In this document: piece after piece, positions 59,140 to 64,000 of the stretch
How the letters are laid out: every line of letters starts with the position of its first letter
Numbering within the stretch: the stretch's first letter is position 1
From: Paenibacillus xylanilyticus
GTDB taxonomy: Bacteria; Bacillota; Bacilli; Paenibacillales; Paenibacillaceae
Assembly: GCF_013359935.1 (NCBI RefSeq)
Contig: NZ_JABMCB010000190.1
Coordinates: 310,001-374,000 of the forward strand
Length of the DNA: 64,000 bases
Direction: 5' to 3'
The notes under the pieces: model-generated
Databases searched by the model: none
What the model saw: the letters and a program-made list of their open reading frames with translations, nothing else
What the model was told of the DNA's origin: nothing
Program-made: the position numbers and the translations under genes

Positions 59140-60433
59140 CCGCCTGTCTGGATGCTTTCAGATCCACAATCGCATCTAGGCGAGGCTGATGAATGTCCTT
59201 GCTGTGCTTCTTCAGATCCGGCAGCCATTTGCGAATATAGTCTCCTTGAGGATCATACTTCTCTGACTGTGTTACAGGATTGTTCACCCGGAAATACGGA
59301 GCCGCATTCTCGCCGAGTGAAGCGCACCATAACCAGTTCCCCCGATTCTGGATGTTGTCATAATCCAGCAGTTTGCGTCTGAAATAGGCCTCACCCCTTG
59401 TAAACGGACACTGCAGGTTTTTGGTGAGAAACATCGCTGTCAGAATACGCAGCCGGTTCGGCATGCGTCCTGTTTCATTTAGTTCAGTCATCGCTGCATC
59501 AATAATCGGGATACCTGTTTCCGCCCTGCACCAACGCTCGAAATGATACTCATTTAACGGCGACAGATCGTATACCTTTTCATATGTAAAATAGTGACTC
59601 TCGTATACCGCACGATACAGATAGAAGTCGCGAAAGCACAGCTGTCTGATCCATTCACCCGACTGCGCGGTTCGGTAAGCTGCATCATACATCTTGCGAA
59701 TCGACACTGCACCTACTGCCACATAGGAACTGAGATGACTCGGCTCATACGCTTCGTATTCATCCCGATGTTCCCCATACTCCGCGATGCGTTCCTGCAG
59801 AAAACCATCCAGCAGCACATGAGGATCTTCCGCCGGCTCAACCTCCAGCAGCTCTTCGGGTACCCGGTATGCCTCCGGCCACTCCATGGAGTGATTGCTT
59901 ACCTTCACATCGGCCACCGTTAATGCTGAAGGAGGATTGGGGAATTCATTCATAAACTCCACCCAACGCCTGTGAAATGCAGCAAACACTTTATAAGGCT
60001 CCGATTTGCCCGTAAAATCGGCAAACCGCGGAAGATCAATCAGCAGATGATCGGTCAGCTGCGTGAATGCAACCTGGTATCCTTCAGTAACTTTGCGTAT
60101 GCTGCGGTCCCTGTCGATCGCGTAAGGCGTCATGTCACGATGTACAACGACCTCATCAATACGACCTTCCATTTGCCCCAAAATGTAATCCACAACTTCG
60201 GCCGGCTTGCCGTGTGCCAGATGCAGCGTCTTGCCCGCTTCCCGGTATTGTCTGCCAAGCCCGGCTGCATGCCTCAGAAAGTTGATACCGCTGTGCTCCT
60301 TCTCGCGGCCCTGCCGCAGCAAAAAGGGATCATAAATGAACAAATGAAAGCTCTCATCATCCTGGTTCCGCAAATAATCAAATGCATTCAGGTCATCCGT
60401 ACGCAAATCTTTGCGATGTATGAATAGTTTCAC
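59093..60433 (-). CDS. phrB: Deoxyribodipyrimidine photolyase
   Basis: 446 residues, standard length. The N-terminal antenna domain begins LFIHRKDLRTDDLNAF; the C-terminal FAD domain has RQLCFRDFYLYRAV, TGIPIIDAAMTELNETGRMPNRLRILTAMFLTKNL and DYDNIQNRGNWLWCASLGENAAPYFRVNNPVTQSEKYDP, which carry FAD- and CPD-binding residues and Trp residues of the electron chain. It repairs cyclobutane pyrimidine dimers with blue light. Spacing to GGGAGG favours the GTG at 60433 over the ATG at 60439. It is convergent with the GyrI-type regulator gene and overlaps its end. Confidence 0.93.
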   Translation of the reverse strand: MKLFIHRKDLRTDDLNAFDYLRNQDDESFHLFIYDPFLLRQGREKEHSGINFLRHAAGLGRQYREAGKTLHLAHGKPAEVVDYILGQMEGRIDEVVVHRDMTPYAIDRDRSIRKVTEGYQVAFTQLTDHLLIDLPRFADFTGKSEPYKVFAAFHRRWVEFMNEFPNPPSALTVADVKVSNHSMEWPEAYRVPEELLEVEPAEDPHVLLDGFLQERIAEYGEHRDEYEAYEPSHLSSYVAVGAVSIRKMYDAAYRTAQSGEWIRQLCFRDFYLYRAVYESHYFTYEKVYDLSPLNEYHFERWCRAETGIPIIDAAMTELNETGRMPNRLRILTAMFLTKNLQCPFTRGEAYFRRKLLDYDNIQNRGNWLWCASLGENAAPYFRVNNPVTQSEKYDPQGDYIRKWLPDLKKHSKDIHQPRLDAIVDLKASRQAAIEVYKQILASRQKD

Positions 60434-60458
60434 TGACATCCTCCCGCCTGGATTCTGC

Positions 60459-61622
60459 CTACTTCGCCGTCAATTCATGAAAGAGACGACTCGTCTCCGG
60501 TTCCGGCTGATGCCCGAGTTCCTCCAAGAGTGTCCTTGCAAACGATGAATATAGTTTGAGTATGGCTTGTCCATCACCCATGGATGCATACACCTTCATC
60601 ATTAATCGGCATATGTCTTCGGCATAAGGCTCCCGTTCCTGTAATTCCAACAATTGCTCAATCGCATCCTTGCCACGTTCATGCTTCATGTTCCAATCGG
60701 CAAGATCCAAGACCAATCTTATATATTTGCGCCTTAACTCACGGGCTTTCGCTTGCGACCATTGGTAATCATGCTCTTCCAGATAATCTCCACGATATAA
60801 CAGTACAATTTCCCGAAGTTCTTCCACATTATCCGACGTAACCTCGGCATACCCCATACCCAGCTCAAACTGCTCCACATCGCTCACCAGGTTACCCGGC
60901 AGCAAACGATAGCGGTTCATGTTGTACTCCAGTTTACCTGTCATGCTCCATTCCTTCAGCAGTTTGCGGATCTGGTACACAGATGTATGCAGATGGGTTA
61001 AGCCCTTCTCCAGCGTTACGTCAGCCCATAACTTATCAAGCAGAATCTCTTTGCTTACCCATTCTCCGCGATGGTGAAACAGAAACGCAAACAGCTCCTG
61101 TGATTTCGTAGTCCTCCATTTATGTTTGGCTGCTTCGGGTCCCAAGCTTCTATAGATATCCAGATGTTTAAAGGTCAGCAGGCCGGGTAACTCGACGTCG
61201 CTCTGGGCAGCCTCCGCACCTGGTTCCTGTACTTCAGATGTCACTGCAATTTCAGGCATGGCAGACATCCAGGAAGCGATCCGGTCAATCGTCTTGCGCA
61301 ATCTTGCCGAGCTCACCGGCTTCAATACATAATCCAATGCGTGCAGCTCAAATGCCTCGACTGCATGATCTGCGTACGCGGTTACAAATATAATTCGAAT
61401 GTTGTTATCCAGTTGCTGTATATACTCAGCCGCTTCCAGTCCGTTCATCTCTGGCATGCCAATGTCCAAAAACACGACATCGACGCGTTCCTTTTCCAGA
61501 AAATCCAATCCATCACGGGCTGTTAAAAAACATTGCACGGGTGTAATCCGTCCGTCCGACAGTAACAGGCGCTCCAGATGGAGCTGCGCTGGCTTCTCGT
61601 CATCGATTACAATGGCTCTCAC
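60459..61622 (-). CDS. Response regulator with SARP/BTAD-type output domain
   Basis: 387 residues. The receiver has acceptor Asp53 (VVFLDIGMPEMN) and Lys in VLKPVS. A winged helix follows (KSQELFAFLFHHRGEWVSKEILLDKLWAD, THLHTSVYQIRKLL), then a BTAD-like helical-repeat domain (VEQFELGMGYAEV, YRGDYLEEHDYQWSQAKARELRRKYIRLVLDLADW, EPYAEDICRLMMKVYASMGD). Such regulators pair with large hybrid kinases in Paenibacillus and relatives; the kinase encoded 118 bases upstream is the obvious partner. The start is a GTG after GGGAGAACG. Confidence 0.88.
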   Translation of the reverse strand: MRAIVIDDEKPAQLHLERLLLSDGRITPVQCFLTARDGLDFLEKERVDVVFLDIGMPEMNGLEAAEYIQQLDNNIRIIFVTAYADHAVEAFELHALDYVLKPVSSARLRKTIDRIASWMSAMPEIAVTSEVQEPGAEAAQSDVELPGLLTFKHLDIYRSLGPEAAKHKWRTTKSQELFAFLFHHRGEWVSKEILLDKLWADVTLEKGLTHLHTSVYQIRKLLKEWSMTGKLEYNMNRYRLLPGNLVSDVEQFELGMGYAEVTSDNVEELREIVLLYRGDYLEEHDYQWSQAKARELRRKYIRLVLDLADWNMKHERGKDAIEQLLELQEREPYAEDICRLMMKVYASMGDGQAILKLYSSFARTLLEELGHQPEPETSRLFHELTAK

Positions 61623-61740
61623 CGTTCTCCCAGCCTCCTGCTCTTACTTATTTATTTCTTTAAGTTCAATACCAATCGAATTCAATCCACTTATTAAACT
61701 GTTAACCATTATGATCTGCCTCGGCACAGTTTGGAGATTA

Positions 61741-64000
61741 TTAACCTCTCGATAAAGGGATATGGAAACGAATTTTCGTTCCTTTGCCCACATGACTCTG
61801 AATATTCAACCCTTCCCCATACAGCGCTGCTAAACGTCTGTTTATATTTTGCAGCCCTACACCTCCTGGCCCTTCCGTTCGTCCCGAGTTCACCTGGGCC
61901 AGGCGCTCCGGAGGGATGCCCACACCATTATCCTCAACCTCGACGATCACCCGATTGTCCTCTCTGGCTATTCTCAGAGACACTGTTCCACCCGCGGCTC
62001 GCTCCATGACACCGTGACGAATGGCATTTTCAACAAGCGGCTGGATACTGAGCGGGGGCACATAGATGCGTACATCAGGGTCTATATCATAATTGACCAC
62101 CAGCCGCTCCTCAAACCGGGCCTGTTCCAGATGTACGTAGGATTCGACCAGTTCAAGTTCCTTGGACAGCGGCACCAGCTGATCCCGGTTCTGGAAGTCG
62201 AAGCTTCCGCGCAGGTAGTGACTTAGTTCAATCAACAGATCCGTAGCTTTGTCAGGATTAACAGCGCAGGTCGCAATAATGACATTAAGTGCGTTATATA
62301 AAAAGTGCGGTTTGATCTGTGCCTGCAAAAAAGCCATTTCCGTTCGAATTGCGCCCTGAACAGAGGCTCGCATGTCGATCAAGGTACGTACCCTGGCACG
62401 CAGCTCCCCCGCATCCACAGGTTTGCTTAGGAAATCGTTCGCCCCGGCCTGGAAACCCAGCCTGATATCCTCAGGCAATCCGCGTGCAGTCAGCATCAGG
62501 ATTGGCAGTTCCGAGAGGGAATTGTGCTCACGCAGCTTACGACATAACTCCATTCCGGACATCCGAGGCATCATCCAGTCGGTAATAACCAGATCGATTC
62601 CCGGGTATTGTTCTCGCAGCTTCAAGGCTGCTGCCCCGCTGTCGGCAGATATGACCCGATATCGCTCTGTCGATAGCAGATTGAAAAGCACCTGGCGATT
62701 CACCGGATCGTCATCCACAATTAAAATGGTATGCTCTGCTTCCAAACTCTCTTCTGACTCGTCCGGTTCTGTAGGGATAACTTCAGAATCATGGGTATGT
62801 TGTGCAGCTACATAGCTGGCCGCAGCCGGCTTGTTACCGGTATGGAGAAGAGTTGTCCTGGCAACCGGCAGGGTGAAATGAAAAACCGATCCCTGACCCA
62901 GTTCCGATTCAACCCAGATCCTTCCTCCGCCCAGCTCTACGAGTTTGCGTGTAATACTGAGACCGAGCCCCGTACCTCCACTCACCCTTTCACCGGTACC
63001 ATTTTCCTGCTCGTAGGATTGAAAGATATCCTCGAGCTTCTCGGGAGCAATGCCAACTCCGGTATCCGCCACGGACATCCTGACTTGATCCCCATTGACA
63101 CTTGCATATAGCCGTATTTCACCTTGCTGCGTGTACTTGTAGGCATTGCCTATCAAATTATAAAGAATCTGCCGCAGCCGGTCTTCATCTGCTTCGACAA
63201 GCGGGAGGGAGGAGGGCCACTGCTGGATTAGTACAATGGGCTTGTCTCCGAAGGTGAACCCGGAAACTTCAACCACTGTGCGGGCAACGGATTCCAGATC
63301 CACGGCCTCCCGTTTCAATTCAATCTCACTATTCTTGAGCTTGGAGAAATCGAGAATGTCGTTAACCAGCAGAGAAAGCCTTTTCCCTGTTGAAGTAATC
63401 ATGGACAGGTTTCTCGCCTGTTTCGGCGTCACTGCACCTGCAGCGCCTTCCAGCATGGACTGGGCAATATTAATGATGCCATGCAGCGGGGTTCTCAGCT
63501 CATGAGATGTGTTGGCCATGAATTCATCCTTCAGACTGTCGATCACAAGCAAACGCTCGGATAAGGCCTCCACTTCTCGGAAGGACTGCGCGAACCGAAT
63601 TGTGGTAAGAATCATTTGGGCAAAAACAAACAACAACAGCTCGTACAGCGCGAGAAACGTCGTATCCTGCGTCGTAAATGCTCCAATGGTATACAGAATA
63701 ACGACCATCAAGATGCTCATCATGCTAATCAGCACGTAATGGCTGTCGTTAGGCCGTTTTTTCAACCAATAGAACATGGCCCTCAGGGTGTAAACGATGA
63801 CACTAAGCGAAACCATCAGCATGGCCAGCTCCAGATGGGAGAACAGGGCCGGAGACAAAGTAAGCCCAATGATGCTCTGTACAATAACCAGTGTTACCCC
63901 AAGACGGACATACCCTTTGTGGATCGCACCCGGAACAAGTGCATGCATATAGCGAAGCAGATAGTAATAGGCAAATGCCGAACTCAGTAATTGAAGCCTT
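61741..64000 (-). CDS. Hybrid sensor histidine kinase with two kinase modules, N-terminus cut off by window
   Basis: The frame is open to the window edge (over 750 residues here); an internal Met at 63948 is not the true start because coding-quality hydrophobic sequence continues upstream. In order: several membrane segments resembling a 7TMR-DISM bundle, HisKA (FMANTSHELRTPLHG), HATPase (GGTGLGLSITRKLV), a receiver domain (ILIVDDDPVNRQVLFNLL, VITDWMMPRMSG, DFLSKPVDAGELRARVRTL), then a second YesM/LytS-type kinase (MAFLQAQIKPHFLYNALNVI) with its own HATPase (GGVGLQNINRRLAALYG). Two kinase types in one chain around a receiver make an internal phosphorelay likely. Confidence 0.9.
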   Translation of the reverse strand, partial: RLQLLSSAFAYYYLLRYMHALVPGAIHKGYVRLGVTLVIVQSIIGLTLSPALFSHLELAMLMVSLSVIVYTLRAMFYWLKKRPNDSHYVLISMMSILMVVILYTIGAFTTQDTTFLALYELLLFVFAQMILTTIRFAQSFREVEALSERLLVIDSLKDEFMANTSHELRTPLHGIINIAQSMLEGAAGAVTPKQARNLSMITSTGKRLSLLVNDILDFSKLKNSEIELKREAVDLESVARTVVEVSGFTFGDKPIVLIQQWPSSLPLVEADEDRLRQILYNLIGNAYKYTQQGEIRLYASVNGDQVRMSVADTGVGIAPEKLEDIFQSYEQENGTGERVSGGTGLGLSITRKLVELGGGRIWVESELGQGSVFHFTLPVARTTLLHTGNKPAAASYVAAQHTHDSEVIPTEPDESEESLEAEHTILIVDDDPVNRQVLFNLLSTERYRVISADSGAAALKLREQYPGIDLVITDWMMPRMSGMELCRKLREHNSLSELPILMLTARGLPEDIRLGFQAGANDFLSKPVDAGELRARVRTLIDMRASVQGAIRTEMAFLQAQIKPHFLYNALNVIIATCAVNPDKATDLLIELSHYLRGSFDFQNRDQLVPLSKELELVESYVHLEQARFEERLVVNYDIDPDVRIYVPPLSIQPLVENAIRHGVMERAAGGTVSLRIAREDNRVIVEVEDNGVGIPPERLAQVNSGRTEGPGGVGLQNINRRLAALYGEGLNIQSHVGKGTKIRFHIPLSRG

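Noticed and set aside
1..64000. CRISPR arrays, tRNA or rRNA genes, insertion sequences, prophage genes
   Set aside because: I looked for regularly spaced repeats, CCA-ending cloverleaf segments, transposase motifs and phage structural genes and saw none. This was by eye and does not replace a tRNA or IS scan.

Overview
The window reads as a chromosomal segment of a low-to-mid GC, spore-forming Firmicute, most likely Paenibacillus. This rests on AGGAGG-type ribosome binding sites before nearly every gene, frequent TTG/GTG starts, strong hairpin-plus-T-run terminators, CcpA-type cre sites, YesM/YesN two-component systems beside CUT1-type sugar ABC transporters, and many carbohydrate enzymes. 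No tRNA, rRNA, CRISPR array, prophage or transposase gene was seen. Most genes are on the minus strand.

Layout. 1-8.5 kb: a cut-off M20 amidohydrolase, a LysR regulator, a response regulator/histidine kinase/beta-propeller lipoprotein operon, an AraC regulator with an unusual C-terminal domain, and a MATE exporter. 8.7-17.9 kb: two binding-protein/permease/permease sugar importers flanking a YesM-YesN pair. 18-23 kb: lspA, a UPF0303 protein, a nucleoside hydrolase, and a small ATP-grasp (glutathionylspermidine-synthase-like) cluster with a DUF350 membrane protein, a lipoprotein and an unknown protein. 23.2-28 kb: an ABC-F ATPase behind a leader peptide and a terminator hairpin, a small membrane protein, and a CotSA/CotS-like glycosyltransferase/kinase pair. 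28-37.4 kb: an apparently complete intracellular beta-mannan degradation locus with GH113, two GH130 phosphorylases, a 2-epimerase, an ABC importer and a LacI regulator. Its divergent promoters, LacI-type operators and a near-consensus cre site can be read base by base. 37.5-41.3 kb: a secreted pectate lyase, a YebE-like UPF0316 protein and a Leu/Phe/Val dehydrogenase with a polar insert. 41.5-48.6 kb: an ABC-2 exporter and a response regulator/kinase/PepSY/PepSY operon. 48.6-54 kb: an oxidoreductase, a DUF1641-NDH-2 operon with a Rex-like box on its promoter, a CsbD stress protein behind a sigma-B-like promoter, an epimerase, a YjlB-like cupin and a VTT-family membrane protein. 54.3-64 kb: an HNH protein with a long low-complexity arm, a small Cys protein, an acyltransferase, two GyrI-like regulators sharing a palindromic operator region, a photolyase, and a cut-off hybrid histidine kinase with a BTAD response regulator.

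The most interesting non-gene signals are: a palindromic repeat of about 110 bp (extended to about 165 bp) present twice (30.2 kb and 56.1 kb); the ABC-F leader ORF plus attenuator; and the promoter/operator layout of the mannan locus. All names rest on reading the translated sequence and recalled family motifs; no database search was run.
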